Source of the DNA: Apophysomyces variabilis
Lineage: Eukaryota; Mucoromycota; Mucoromycetes; Mucorales; Mucoraceae
Reading direction: 5' to 3'
NCBI GenBank assembly: GCA_002749535.1
Contig: MZZL01000380.1
Location: 997,584 to 1,061,583, forward strand
DNA: 64,000 nucleotides
This document shows, piece by piece, positions 24,811 through 36,774 of the stretch (position 1 is its first letter; the number at the start of each line of letters is the position of its first letter). The position numbers were made by a program, and so were the translations under genes. The notes below the pieces were generated by a model, which saw only the letters and a program-made list of their open reading frames with translations, was not told where the DNA came from and searched no databases.

Positions 24811-25471
24811 TACAATAAGTTTCAGAACAATGGCATTTATTCATGGAAAAGAAAGAAGTCTGTGAATCGAGATAGACAAGCAAAATAACATAAAAGAAAA
24901 AGTTAACCAACAATCGATCGGGCTATCGTAACATCATGTCGCATCCCAAGCTTATGCAAAAGTGCAGTCTTTTGATTATTAGTTTACTTGTTAGGCAACC
25001 TGTTTCTGCAAAAGCCGAATGAGCTTTCTTTCATGACGAAAAAGTATATTACTCGCTTCTTAAAATCACGTTTTTCTTTTTTCAAAATTCATTTGTATGT
25101 ATCGGCATACTAGCCGATAATCAACCGAAACAGTATACGTAACGAAATGTGATCAACAAACGGTCCTCACTGAGACTGTATTATTCCGGATCCCGGATAT
25201 CTCTTCCTCTTCTTAAGTTGTCCATACTGCTATACGTATGCATTGTTTAACTTTGCAGATAGCAATTATTAGAGTGTCGTGTTTCGTATTCATAGATACT
25301 GCGAAAGAGACAAGGCCGGGATGAAAGCAGCATCGTAGCGTGAGTGGTTTTCAAAGGTGCATAATGGTTTTAAACACCGCTGGTTCCTGGTGCGGGCGGT
25401 CACAGACGGCCCGGAGGCACCTAAGGCCCTAAGCAGCTGCACAGTTGATCCTTCTCTTTTCCACATCGCAA
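24811..25471. other. Divergent promoter between membrane protein and RPL26
   Basis: 661 bp without ORFs of note, expected to hold promoters for both flanking genes. A pyrimidine-rich patch precedes the RPL26 ATG, as is typical for ribosomal protein genes. Confidence 0.5.
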
Positions 25472-26189
25472 ATGAAGTTCTCTGCTGGTAAGCCATGATA
25501 ACCGAAATGGTAGCTCGCAGATGGATGGATCGATTGATTGATGATACTGCCTGACGTACGAAACGGACACAAAGAAAATGATCAACTTTTTTTTTCTTCC
25601 GCATTCAGCTATACGACCATTCAACATGATGAATCCAATGCCATCAATTGTCCTACAGTCGTTCCTGATGCGAGCTACTACAGAAAAAAAAAGAACGAGG
25701 GGAAAGATAGCCTGATGCTTATATTCTTTTCCTTGATTTCCCATTTCTTCAATTGCAGACGTCAGCTCTTCCCGTCGCAAGAGCAGAAAGGCTCACTTCA
25801 GCGCTCCCTCCAACATCCGTCGCAAGATCATGAGCTCCTCCCTGTCCAAGGAGCTTCGCGAGAAGTACAACGTACGTCTTTTATATATGGAGAATTATCA
25901 GAGATTTAACAAACAGCATGTGTAGACCCGCTCCATTCCTATCCGCAAGGATGATGAAGTGATGGTTGTCCGTGGTACCTACAAGGGCCGGGAAGGCAAG
26001 GTCGTCCAGGTCTACCGCAAGAAGTGGGTTATTCACATTGAGCGTGTCAACCGCGAGAAGGTCAATGGTGCCACAGTTCCCATTGGTATCCACCCCTCCA
26101 ACGTCGTTGTTACCAAGCTTAAGCTCGACAAGAGCCGTCAGGCTACTCTTGATCGCAAGGGCAAGAAGGATGCCATGCAAGAGGTATAG
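25472..26189 (+). CDS. RPL26: 60S ribosomal protein L26 (uL24)
   Basis: A component of the large ribosomal subunit near the exit tunnel. Exons 25472..25487, 25759..25871 and 25926..26189 encode 130 residues (yeast 127). The first exon contributes only MKFSA plus one base. The sequence then gives [20 protein letters not shown], the KOW motif region [20 protein letters not shown], and [19 protein letters not shown]. Codon use is biased as in eEF3. The first intron is 271 bp, four to five times longer than most introns here, the usual arrangement of a long first intron close to the ATG in fungal ribosomal protein genes. It contains C-box-like and D-box-like motifs but no convincing snoRNA. AATAAA at about 26272 may serve as the polyadenylation signal. 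Confidence 0.98.
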
Positions 26190-27961
26190 TCTTGAAGACT
26201 TTATTGATGGAAAAATGGAAACTAATATTTTTTTATTAATCATAGTAAACGAAGAGATTCGTACTTTGCCAAATAAAAAAAGATTGCAAACAGCAACTAA
26301 GAGAACAAGTGATGAATTTGTGGCGGTCGATAAGTCGAACGAGCTACACGGGACCAACATCAATGCGTGAGGAGAATTGGGCATGAATAAATAGGAACAG
26401 AGAATAAGTGCTGCATTTGCATGAGTCTGAGTTGCGTAACAAATTTAAGGTCGAGATTCCCTTCGATGCACTTTTAAACAAGATAACCTATGATGGCTTT
26501 CACGTGCGTTTCTATATAGAGAGAAACCATTTCCTGTCTTCCGTTCACCATTTCTATGATTATATATCACTTTTGCGGGCTGTCTGAATTGTAAGATTTG
26601 CGAGGATTAACTGTTCATTTAGCGAATTGTTTGAATAGTAATCTAAACCTTTAATATTTCAAGCTTTCGATAAAAATGTCAAAGTTAGAAACCAGGCTCA
26701 TGGAAGGAGCAGTCTTACAGATGCCTGAAATTAGAGAAGATTACTTAGTATAGGAAGAATCGCCCGGATCACCCGGACCGCCAGACCTTTTTATGATTTG
26801 AAATACGTCATGGATTCCCTAAGCACAGCGTCGCCAATAAAAAACGAAATTACAGATACTGGTTATCGTTTCTACTGCAACGTTCATCTTGCAAACCGTG
26901 TCTGCAATTTATATCATCAGAACTCTCTTTAGACACCAACACCAATCGCCTAACGTGGAAAAAGCAGCAAAGGAAGCAGCATAATTTCTCCCAAACAGTA
27001 AGCGTGGTTGATGTTACTGAACAGCACGTCAATTGTCCGAATACTTTCGAACGCTTTCTTTCATACGGACTCTGACGCGCTTAAGTCTCCTTTGCGTATT
27101 TTCGAGGTTTCAACTGGTATATGAAACGTAGCACCAACCTTGACGAAGTGAACAAGCGAAACACAAGAATGCTAAAGTATGCCACATGGAAAACTCCGTA
27201 TATCTACGGTCTGCTATGTCAACACCTGAGTGTTCTGAATATCTGGAACTGTCCAGTGTCATGGATCGAGATATCAATTTTTTTAGGGATCTCGTTTTCG
27301 AGGGAAAAGTTCCATGAACCCTCTTTTAGACAGAAATACTCTGCTATCCGCCAGTTGCTTACTGTCAGAACGAAATATTAGCCCGGCAAAACTTATGCTT
27401 GCTAACCAAACGTGTTCGGCACGTGTACGACCTGGAACGGCCTGGAACGGCAATGTACCCCAAGCTTCAGTAGTTTTTGTTCCAGTAGTGGCAATCATTT
27501 CTTCTGTTGCTGATGACCAAAAGTGAACCTAAGCTCAGCAAACCTCTTAGAAGAAGCTTACATAACAGGTAAGAATTAAATCAATTCATTTGATATTGAG
27601 TGATTTGCCAAGATTTTGTGTATATATTTCCAAAAATGCTAGGATTTACCATTGATAGATAAAAGGATGCAGAATAGATTTAATGCATACTGTCATTGTT
27701 ATTCATCTTGTTTCGTTCTTTCGCATACTGCAAAGCTTAGACACGTTGTTACTAGCGTGGTTGTTTTGTGCTCATCGGAGAAAAGAGTCCCTGTAACTCT
27801 AAATTCTCCAAATTCGTGTGATGACCGGTGAATGAAAAGGAGAGGTTATGGTTTTAAGTTTTATTCCAAGTATCTGGCTCAGCCATAAACTAGACATCTA
27901 TGATACATTCATTACTAGAATTTTTTTGTTATGAGAAAAAAAAAGAATTAAGCTATTATAT
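26190..27961. other. Intergenic region between convergent RPL26 and MHYT genes
   Basis: 1.8 kb without a supportable gene. Opposite-strand ORFs at 27283-27526 overlap each other and contain a tandem ten-base duplication (CCTGGAACGG at about 27429-27448). They have no recognisable domain. This could be decayed coding or element sequence. Confidence 0.45.
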
Positions 27962-30721
27962 CTAATGGCGATTTAATGAGTGCTGATTGGCGTGTAAGAT
28001 GTTGTCAATAAGTCTGTCAAACCATTGAAAGCGCTCGCGAGTTGGTAGAATGTTAAGAAGGACAGGTAATTCGATAGAAGTGGAACCGGCTCTTGTAGAT
28101 GATGAGGCAGAAGACGAAGATAAGGATGCTGGCTTAGACTGCTCTTTAAAGGCGTTGATTTCTAAGGAAGGAAAAGGAAAACGCGGCTTCTTAGAGCGTG
28201 GAGGCGGTGGTAGCGATGGTAATCCCGGGGATTGAATCGGCTGCTCGGGTTGTTGTTGCTGCTGTCGTTCTTTGATTATTTCCTTTTCCTCGTGAACTAA
28301 TTGATAAACACGCTGCTGGTCCAAATAGGCTGATGCATTGTGGTTGCGATAGTTATCCACTGCTTGATCGGTGATGTAGCAAACGAGAGATCGAAAGATT
28401 TGGATGGGTAAACATTTAAGGGGTTCTGATGCTTTCTGATTAATGGCGTTTGTCGTACCGGGGATAGTAAATCGGGCTTGGAATAATATAAGTTGACAAG
28501 GGCCAGGTTGGAGTACAAACGCTGGTACATCAATGACCTCGCCGACCAGCTTTGCCGCGTTACCTAGGGCTAGACCAAACGTGGACAAATTGAGAAGTTT
28601 CTGTGCCGCATCTTCAAACGCCCGGGCGAAGCGAAGGAGGCCCTTGCCGTCTGCACTACGAGGGAACTGGAAATGGGTTCCGAGCGATGCGATCGTGGAA
28701 AGCAGTTGGCCTTGAAGGCTAAGAACACAATGTTTTTCGTCGGGGTCTAATCGTGTCAACTTGTTGCTCCCTTTGTTATTATCCTCGTAAGCGAGTCCGA
28801 TCAAAGGGAGTGAATAAGGTTGCGCTTTATCAACAAGGATCTGTGCGCCCGAAGCAGCGGCCTCATCAACCACAATGAAGAGACCAACATATACGCTTGA
28901 TACTAGATCCGATGGCAGGAATCTCTTTGAAAAAGGTGAGTCGACGTAGGACTGCATATCACGGAAATGACTGAGCATAGTCTCTGCGGGGATCTGCAGC
29001 TTCATACCCATTGTTTTGGCTATAAAATGAGGTTCTGCAAAACGAAAACCTTGGGAGAGCAATCGAACGAGATCTTTGTTATTTTCCAGCTTACGAACGA
29101 GAAATACGTGGCGATCCTCAGTATTTTCCATCAGCTCGCTTGCCATGGGACGAAAATCGTGCGGATTGTCCTCCATGGTTATTGCTGTCATGGTACGTAC
29201 CGATGCTGATTCGTCCTTCTTAGCCCAAAAATGGTGTGTCGAAGACATAAGACGGGATGCTGCTAGTTGCGGTCTGGCTAATGAAATGCGATACGACTTT
29301 TTGATGGTGTGTGTGCGGACAACCTTATCAAAAAGGATGCCCATCTCTCCTAAACAACCTAAGCGCAGCTCATTGGCGAGCTCTGTGGCAGCGTCTATGT
29401 ATCGTTTTTCTCTTTCGTCGGTGGGTTCTACGAACTTGGTCTGCGACCGCCATCGTCGCGTGGTTTCAAAGAGTCCGATAAACAATGGATGGCTGACAGA
29501 AAATTCTTCCTAAAGGCTAAATCGTTTAGCGCACAAGGGTAACAAGGAACCTTAAAATAATTTACCTCTGTAGCACTGTGTAGAATCTCTTTGGTAGGCA
29601 CCGTTCCGTCAACTCGGACGAGGATTTTGCCGGTCGGGTCGAAAAAGACGACATCCAAGATCAACCGTCTTGTTCGCTCTGTTGTGGGCAGGCTCGACTT
29701 CTGGCTGACGTATCCCTTTGCACTGACGTAGAGAAGCAGGATACAGGCGAGGACAACGATGGCGGAAATAATGCCAATTAAAGCGGCAGTTCTCAGTGCA
29801 GGTGTTGGTGGTAAACTCGCATTTGGTTTATAATACTCTGTTCCTACCATGGCTGTGTAATGCATACCTAGAGCTGTTGTTCAGTTACCAAAAATTGATA
29901 AAGGTGCTGCGTACCACAAACGGCAACGGCCATCAACATAGCACAACCGAGGCGCTTATACCATTGGTTCATCCATTGCTCACGTAACTTGAAGAAGATG
30001 AACAAGGCCGCGGTCACGGCACTGCATGCAATAATGACGGCTGCGACTACATAAGCGATCCGGTACCTTATTTCGAAATAGCAGATAGCCATCTGACCTA
30101 GACATAATTTTGCAATTAAGTTGGTAAAACAATTTTTTATAAAGTAAATAATGCTTACCGAGATAATGCATAGTAGCAATGCCAAGCTATATTAAGTGGG
30201 GTAGATGATTTGTTAGGACAGAACAAATGGGGTACAAACTATTAAATGCTTACCCCGGCGATAATTCCACTTGGCAGAATACGAATGACTCGTGCTTCCT
30301 CGGTCACTCCAACAAATGCAAAAGCAATGAACATGCAAGAAATAGCAACGATCAAGCTAGCAAAGGTGTATCCAGCACCGTATGCCAGTTGGTACCAATC
30401 TTCTCCAAATATGATTGTCAGACTGTTGTTGCCAATAAAGTGCATCGACCAGATACCGATGCCACCCATGGAGAATGCAGAGGCCGTTAACAAAAACCTG
30501 ACGAAAAACGTTTTGAATATTTAATATGTGGATCAAGGAAAAAGGTTGTTGAGATTTCGTCTTCTTCCGTGGTCTCACCAGTTGTATAGACCTTGCATAT
30601 GGGTTCGTCTCGTCATTAGCTCAAGTGTCGTTTGTGCGCCTATCACCGAAATGATGTAGCTGAGGAAGATGATACCGCCGTTGAAACTCTGTGTTGCTTG
30701 TTCATTGTAATCTGTTGGCAT
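27962..30721 (-). CDS. MHYT-domain membrane sensor protein
   Basis: Six exons encode 815 residues: 30721..30579, 30497..30254, 30186..30159, 30097..29915, 29867..29566, 29509..27962. The N-terminal 250 residues form an MHYT domain of about seven helices with the expected Met-His-x-Tyr-type repeats: IGIWSMHFIGN, GIATMHYLG and VCGMHYTAMVG. These residues are proposed to bind copper or sense diatomic gases in the bacterial prototypes. A 28-nt exon encodes most of the second motif. The cytosolic 550 residues carry no GGDEF, EAL or histidine kinase domain, unlike bacterial MHYT proteins. They contain a conserved-looking segment (GFRFAEPHFIAKTMGMKLQI, LVSSVYVGLFIVVDEAA), a polyQ stretch and a Pro-rich tail. 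A membrane signalling role is likely; output partner unknown. Confidence 0.88.
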
Positions 30722-33700
30722 AATAATAGTAGAAATGGGAAGAAGAAAGAGGAAAAGCAAAGGCGCACGCACGAGGAGGAAAATTCAAATTGATGCGCTG
30801 TCCGGGCGGTAGAGAAAGAAATTACGTGAATCAAGTTCGGTATATGGGATCGGAGCCAAAGCCTATCTATCTAACCCTTTTTTTCCAAAGCTCCGGATAT
30901 AGAGCCGCTTAATATAGATGGAAAAAGATACAAAATATCAAGAAATGGCTGACGGGAACAACAGCCGATAGTTCCGGGAATGAAGAATACGTTGACACGA
31001 AATAAACGAAAGGCCAATGATGAAAACTACATGTTGTTCTATGGTTAATAATCGTTCGATTTTACTGTGCTTACCTCATGACTTTAGTTATTCGTGGTAC
31101 ATAGTTTGTACAACAGTCATTCTTTTGTTTACGGAACACTAATAGTTAAGTAGCTCTCAATGGACGACAATTCTCCCCAGAAGCATGATTTAGAGAGGCG
31201 TTTTGGTAGATCACAAATAAGATTGCAGTCTGGAAAACAATCCAAAAATAAAGTCCTGTGATCGGCTTGATGTTATGATTGCACAACGTTGACCAGTAAC
31301 TCGGTCTGTTAATAAAGAGATGTTACGAAGCATAAGCTGAACTTTCCTTTCTATGTGAAACGCCAAATCTAATCCTGAAGCTTAACAAAAAAAAAAAGGA
31401 AGCAAATATCACAAAGGCACCAAAACTTGATCGGAGAGATAACCAGTGAAACAGGCGAACTAGCACATGCAACACTCTTTTCGTAGGACAGCTTCATGAG
31501 TAAATGTTATATATATCATCTACTATCAAAATTACGAAAAGACATACATGTTTTGTTTATATTTTCTTTGTTCCTATTTCGCCATTTGTTTGTTAAACTG
31601 AATGGTGCTGGTAAGTTTACCATTTTTTTTCTTGATACATTGACATATTTTATTCTCAGCTAACCTTAAATGTCATCTTGATATGCACAGTCCAAAACCC
31701 ATATGCACTCTGTTAATTGAGTGCAGCTGGGAAAGCGATAGACTTGAACGCCCTCACTTAAAACTCAGCTTACGATCTCTTTCTTTTTTTGCTTTCTTTC
31801 ATTTGAACATCCCCATCGTGTTTCTCCACAAGTCCGAATAACTGGTCCAGACCAACGTGCATGTATTTCATTCATTATGTTACATGGGGTTTCATTACAA
31901 GTGAAACAGCTTTGGATACGCTTTTACTGAAACGAAAAGAGAGTTTGCTTTCTTAGATTAGGAAAAAAAAGCTTGGGAATGTGCAGCATTGACCTTACTT
32001 CGTTTGAATAATCAGCGCGTGACAGTTCCTTTTTATCTTCTTTTTTGATTCGTAATGGATAGTATGATAATGACTACTCCCATTTGATCATTTTCTTTGA
32101 AGAAATGCACCAATGAGCGCCCTTTTCCTCATTTCAGCAAGGAACAATGCTAGTGAATTTATTGTATAGCCATAATCGATACCAGGCGTCTAAATGTATG
32201 TAAAAAGAACAGCCATACCATGTTCAGATGTCGGATACAATCCAGCTCTACCCAAAGTCAAATGTCAACTACTTTTCAACGAGTCAAGGCTAGCATTGGT
32301 CCCGCAAAAGTAGGTTCCCTGCATAAGAATACCCTTTCCAAAGTTGCAAAACTGGGATTTTCCCTGACCAACAACAAGTTTTATAAGCCACAACGTCGTG
32401 AACTATGGCTTGGAGAACAAACTATTTTTGGACGAAAAGCTTTTTTCTTACTATTTCGCACTCGTAACTTCTTTTTGTCATAACCATTTTATGTTTCAGT
32501 CATGCAGAAACTGTAAACGTGTCGTTTAAGTTGAAAATTTGCACGGTCAGATTAATATTGCGCTCCGAAAATGGACTAGATCGCGAAATATGTTGCATGA
32601 ATGATAATCACAGAGAGATCTGATGCGTCTAGACTACCTTTTACTCTTCTAAGCGGCGTCTGCACCAGACTATACTTTGTTCCTGGAATTCTACTATCAA
32701 ACTAAAAAGAAGTTTTACCAAGCCTTAAACTATGTATGCCAAGTTTGAATACTTGAAACTGCTTGATATCCTTGACATTCACGCAAATTGGTAACGGTTT
32801 ATACTTTAACAAAGAGCAATTATTGTTCCCACGAGTCCGGAATTGCAGTTACATCATCCTAATGGACGAATTTTAGTAAGTATTACCGACTAAAACAGCT
32901 GACCTAACATAGAAAAAAATTGCAGAGAGCAAACTGGGTTTGACTTGTTGCCCTGCCCCTTTGCTAGAAACTTAATCTTATGACCAGGAAGTCAACAGGC
33001 ACTCACCATGTCGTGCACGTGCAGCAGTCAACTTACTTGGTTTCTGTTTCGCGGACTTGTAATGATGCAGCCTTATCCCGTAAAATAAGCGGTTTCATAT
33101 CTTCTCACGGCGATCTCACCAGTGGACAAGATGCTATTTGATCTCCTCTTTGAATCACATGAGGTTGGATGCTAGAGCAGGGCTGGCCAACTACGAGATT
33201 TCGTATAGGCAGCACTATGTTAACTCGGAGCGTAGCAAGAAATCAACGAAGCGCCACATCCTTAGATTTTCGCACAAAAAGCAAAATTAATCCATTCATG
33301 TCAATAAATTATCGACGGTACATTGGGTAAAGGCTTGAATTTGATGCACAGACTCTGGTCGTGTTGCCATTTCGGCCTCTATTTGGTCTGGAGACGAAAC
33401 AAATAAGAATATACAGCAAATGATGGAACGACTCGCTTCTGCTGCATGGCCCAAAATAACGGAGTCAACTGTCCAATCGTTCAGTCTGGTGCAGATCTTG
33501 ATTGTGGCTCTCCTTCTCTAAGTAAGCAAAGCCTGCAAGAGCGGAGATTGAGGTCCGTGCTGCTGCCGCCCGCGGCAGGTCTGATAAAAGTACGGAACAC
33601 GGACAAAATACCATCCACAACTCATGCATGCGCTTATCGTCGGCTGAAAAGGCTACTTGGAGGGATGAAGTAAACCATGCATAAAACTTCCTTTATTTGG

Positions 33701-34886
33701 CTTGATCATAGCTTGGATCTACAAGACCATTCAGAATAACCTTGGCTTCGCCCATGTCGTGTCGATGTGCCCTTCTTGTATGTCTTTATGGCTATATTTT
33801 AGTAACGTGATATTTCATCTGTTTCTCCCACCAACCTTACCTGTGAGATAGTGTAGATAAGGTGTATATGATTTGACCCGTGTAACATATTCCTACGACT
33901 AGTAATCGCTTGGGATTTCTGTCCCAGTTACCCTTTTATCACAAGATAAATTTCTGGTTCGCACACGGATATCCTTCAATGTACTTAGATGAACGACTGT
34001 CAGACTTTCAATTGCTGCACAATGCCATTGATATGCCGTCCATATGAAGAAAATAAACGTTTTGAAACCAGCAGCTTTGCTTTTCCAGCTACAGACAGAA
34101 ATAATCTCACTGAACGACCCAATTTGGACAACAGCCCGACGATATGCATGGCTGTCCCATACAGATACCTACAGGTGGAAATAAAAGAAAAAGCTCTGAT
34201 GTTCTGGCACAGCGGTCTGGAGTGTATTGGAACTCTTTTCTGTTTGCTCTTTTGTTAAAAAAGAGAAAGACAACCATTGCTAAAGCGTTCAGCATGGCCG
34301 TTTTAACGATTGAAAGTTTGCTTTCGTATGACCTGTTCGTACTAAGGGGATTGGGTGTTTCGAACAACAACATCCAATATGTTTTTTTATTTCGAACTGT
34401 AATAAGGGCCTAACCTATATAAAACCTTCAAAATTCAAAATGATCATTAACATTAGTGTTTACAAAGAATTTGAGAAGCCAACGGCTAGAGAGTCAAAGG
34501 GAAGTTGTCTCTTTCTGTCGAATCAGCTTGCATTATTAAAACCAATGAAAGGTTTATATAATACACTATTTTTTTTTCGTGTAAACGGATGGTATATCAA
34601 ATTGAGACACAATCTTCAGTTAAGATAGGAAGAAACATGCCTTAGACTAGCATGTATTATTCTATAATGCATATTCTTACTCTTTGGCTGATGCTGTCTT
34701 ACTATGGATTCAAAAAATGTTTAGAGCAACGTAAAGTTGATCTAATAACAATTCAGCAAGGAAATGCAACGTTAAGAAAAGAAAAAAAGCAGTGGCAGCA
34801 CATCTGCACACACCTGCGGTGTCCAAAATAACAAGTGTAGACATTGTTGTGTCCGAAGATTCCGTTGTGTTCATTTTTCTTCCGGC
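30722..34886. other. 4.2-kb gene-poor region
   Basis: Divergent upstream DNA of the MHYT and RanBP2-finger genes. ORFs at 32220-32483, 33446-33673 and 33989-34413 are short, lack domains and are mutually overlapping on both strands. I see no clear terminal repeats or transposase motifs, so I leave the region unassigned. Decayed repeats or a long non-coding RNA are possible. Confidence 0.4.
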
Positions 34887-35317
34887 ATGTCATTCCGCTT
34901 AGCAACAGCATTCCGATCATTAGCTATAACTCACACCGAACGGTTAACATCATGCATGGCAAGTATCAAATATCCTTATTTATGCCTCTTATTGAAGTTA
35001 TATGCTTTGAATAGCGGATTCAGTTGCGAAGCCTAGCGCATTGGGGGACATTAAGGAACCAAGAGAGCAATCAACGATCATCATTTCGACAGGGCGACTG
35101 GATCTGCCCTAATTGCTCATTTCACAACTATGGATACCGAACTTCCTGTGTGGAATGCTCAAAACCAGTAGTTAGAAAAGTTTTATTAGGCGACTGGATC
35201 TGCGACAAATGTCAGTTTTACAACTACTCAAACCGCTTAAGTTGCAAAGGCTGTAACACATTGAAACCCTCACCATCCGAAATTGCAGCGAGGAGGTCGG
35301 CAGGCCGACAAAGTTAG
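34887..35317 (+). CDS. Small protein with two RanBP2-type zinc fingers, possibly mitochondrial
   Basis: Exons 34887..34962 and 35037..35317 give 118 residues. Two RanBP2-type C4 fingers are clear: GDWICPNCSFHNYGYRTSC followed by VECSKP, and GDWICDKCQFYNYSNRLSC followed by KGCNTLKP. Such fingers bind single-stranded GGU-containing RNA or ubiquitin; the aromatic and Asn/Arg pattern fits the RNA-binding type. The first exon encodes MSFRLATAFRSLAITHTERL, an Arg/Ser-rich stretch without acids before residue 18 that looks like a mitochondrial presequence. The splice (A|GTATCA...AAGCCTAG) is inferred because it alone keeps frame with that exon; without it the finger ORF lacks an ATG upstream. A role in organelle RNA metabolism is an inference. 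Confidence 0.75.
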
Positions 35318-35372
35318 GGACAACAAAAATAGAAGATAAAAAAAAATAAACGCGACAAAAAAAGACGAATTG

Positions 35373-36276
35373 TTAGTGCATGCTCATGCTATGCAAGCTA
35401 TGGTACCACATTGAACCATGCGCCTTGCGATATTCGCCTTCATAACCATCTTGATGCTCAATCAGCATGTATGAAGCGGCAATGGGTGTCAAATTGTTGG
35501 TTTGGACGAACTCGGTGATGTTAAAGAATGCCCGATTCAAGCTGGGTTTCTCAAGCACAGGAAGCATAACTTGATTTTTTTGTGGTTGTTCGTATAATAC
35601 GAATACGTAGCGATGTTTGCCGGTTCCTGCAGGTGGAGTGGGCCCATGATAAGGTGTATACTGATGGATCGTGGAGTTGTCCTTAAAGGAGGTAGCAGGC
35701 TTGAGACCTTAGGATAAGCGACAGGGAAAAAGGGTAGATAGATGAGTACGATCTCAGATCATATAAAAGACATCTTATTTACGCTTTCCCTCTTACCATC
35801 CACATTGATAGCAATCCAATGACGCACAAGAGGAACTTCTGCATCCGCATCAAACTACAAAACGGAAAAAAAACATAAGTACCTACATACGCGTTGTGCC
35901 AATGCCTTCTTCTTCTTCTTCTTCTCTCCTTACCAAGACCATAGTGTATTCTGCATCGGCTGAAGTGTTTCTGAACCATATATGTGGCGACTCAACGACT
36001 TCTTCAGGAAGAAGCTCTGCTCCCAAATCGATCTGGCGGTCCACATGGTAGGTAATTTTCATTTCGGTTTTAGGGTCAAATTCAGGAATCACTATAACTG
36101 GCATAAGCACATACCGACAGCATGGAAGAAAAAGAAAAAAAACACTAACCATCGGGCATAATGTGTGCTTTTATCAAGTTATTCTTGATTGCTTTTGCTC
36201 TGGTTGGCGATAGAGCGCTTTGAGCAGTGCCAAGGCAAAGAAGAACTACAAATAAGACAGAGTACAACTGGATCAT
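35373..36276 (-). CDS. Secreted PEBP-family (phosphatidylethanolamine-binding) protein
   Basis: Exons 36276..36150, 36097..35934, 35854..35797 and 35707..35373 encode 227 residues. A signal peptide (MIQLYSVLFVVLLCLGTAQS) precedes a PEBP fold. Core motifs are VDADAEVP-like FDADAEVPLVRHWIAINVDG for the ligand pocket, and YHGPTPPAGTGKHRYVFVLY for the second conserved block. Family members bind phospholipid head groups and may modulate proteases or kinases; secreted fungal forms are common but poorly studied. Length and both pocket motifs are normal. The intron before exon 3 ends TTTTGTAG. The 3' end faces the RanBP2-finger gene 55 bp away, so the transcripts probably overlap. Confidence 0.92.
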
Positions 36277-36774
36277 TTGCAAAAACGGACAAGAAAGACG
36301 CAAAGATCTTCAAATGTATATCTTCCGGACGGTTATATGTTTATGGAGATCCAACAGTCACCGATATGGATTGTGCATAGGCATTCATGTTCATTGTGGG
36401 TCATATCCCAAATGGCCTGGGCCAAATTTCAACTTTTCGCTATTGGCTGGATGCTACAAAAACAAAATCTCGTATTCTTTATATAACAAGCATTGCTAGC
36501 ATCTGCATGCTTTTCTATAAATGCTGCAAAATCTTGCTGTGATCAATAAAGACAGATATTTCGCGCTGATTCATAGGATTGGATATACTAATGGCGCATA
36601 TTTATATCCTTTTTAGCGAACACTTGACCCCTTGGATGGACGCAAAATGTATTTAAGATAGCGTAAAGGATCATTCAATAAACAATATTACATCTGAATT
36701 ACAAAGTATATGTTGAATATATGTAGATATATGTATAAAAGAAAAAATAGATTTCCATTAAATATTAATAAGTT
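36277..36774. other. Intergenic region
   Basis: Upstream of the PEBP gene and 3' flank of the alpha/beta hydrolase. It is AT-rich with no gene seen. Confidence 0.5.

Noticed and set aside
25538..25668. Possible C/D-box snoRNA in RPL26 intron 1 (TTGATGA, CTGA, ATGATGA, CTGA in order)
   Set aside because: The first C-to-D' spacing is only about 7 nt and there is no terminal stem flanking the outer boxes.
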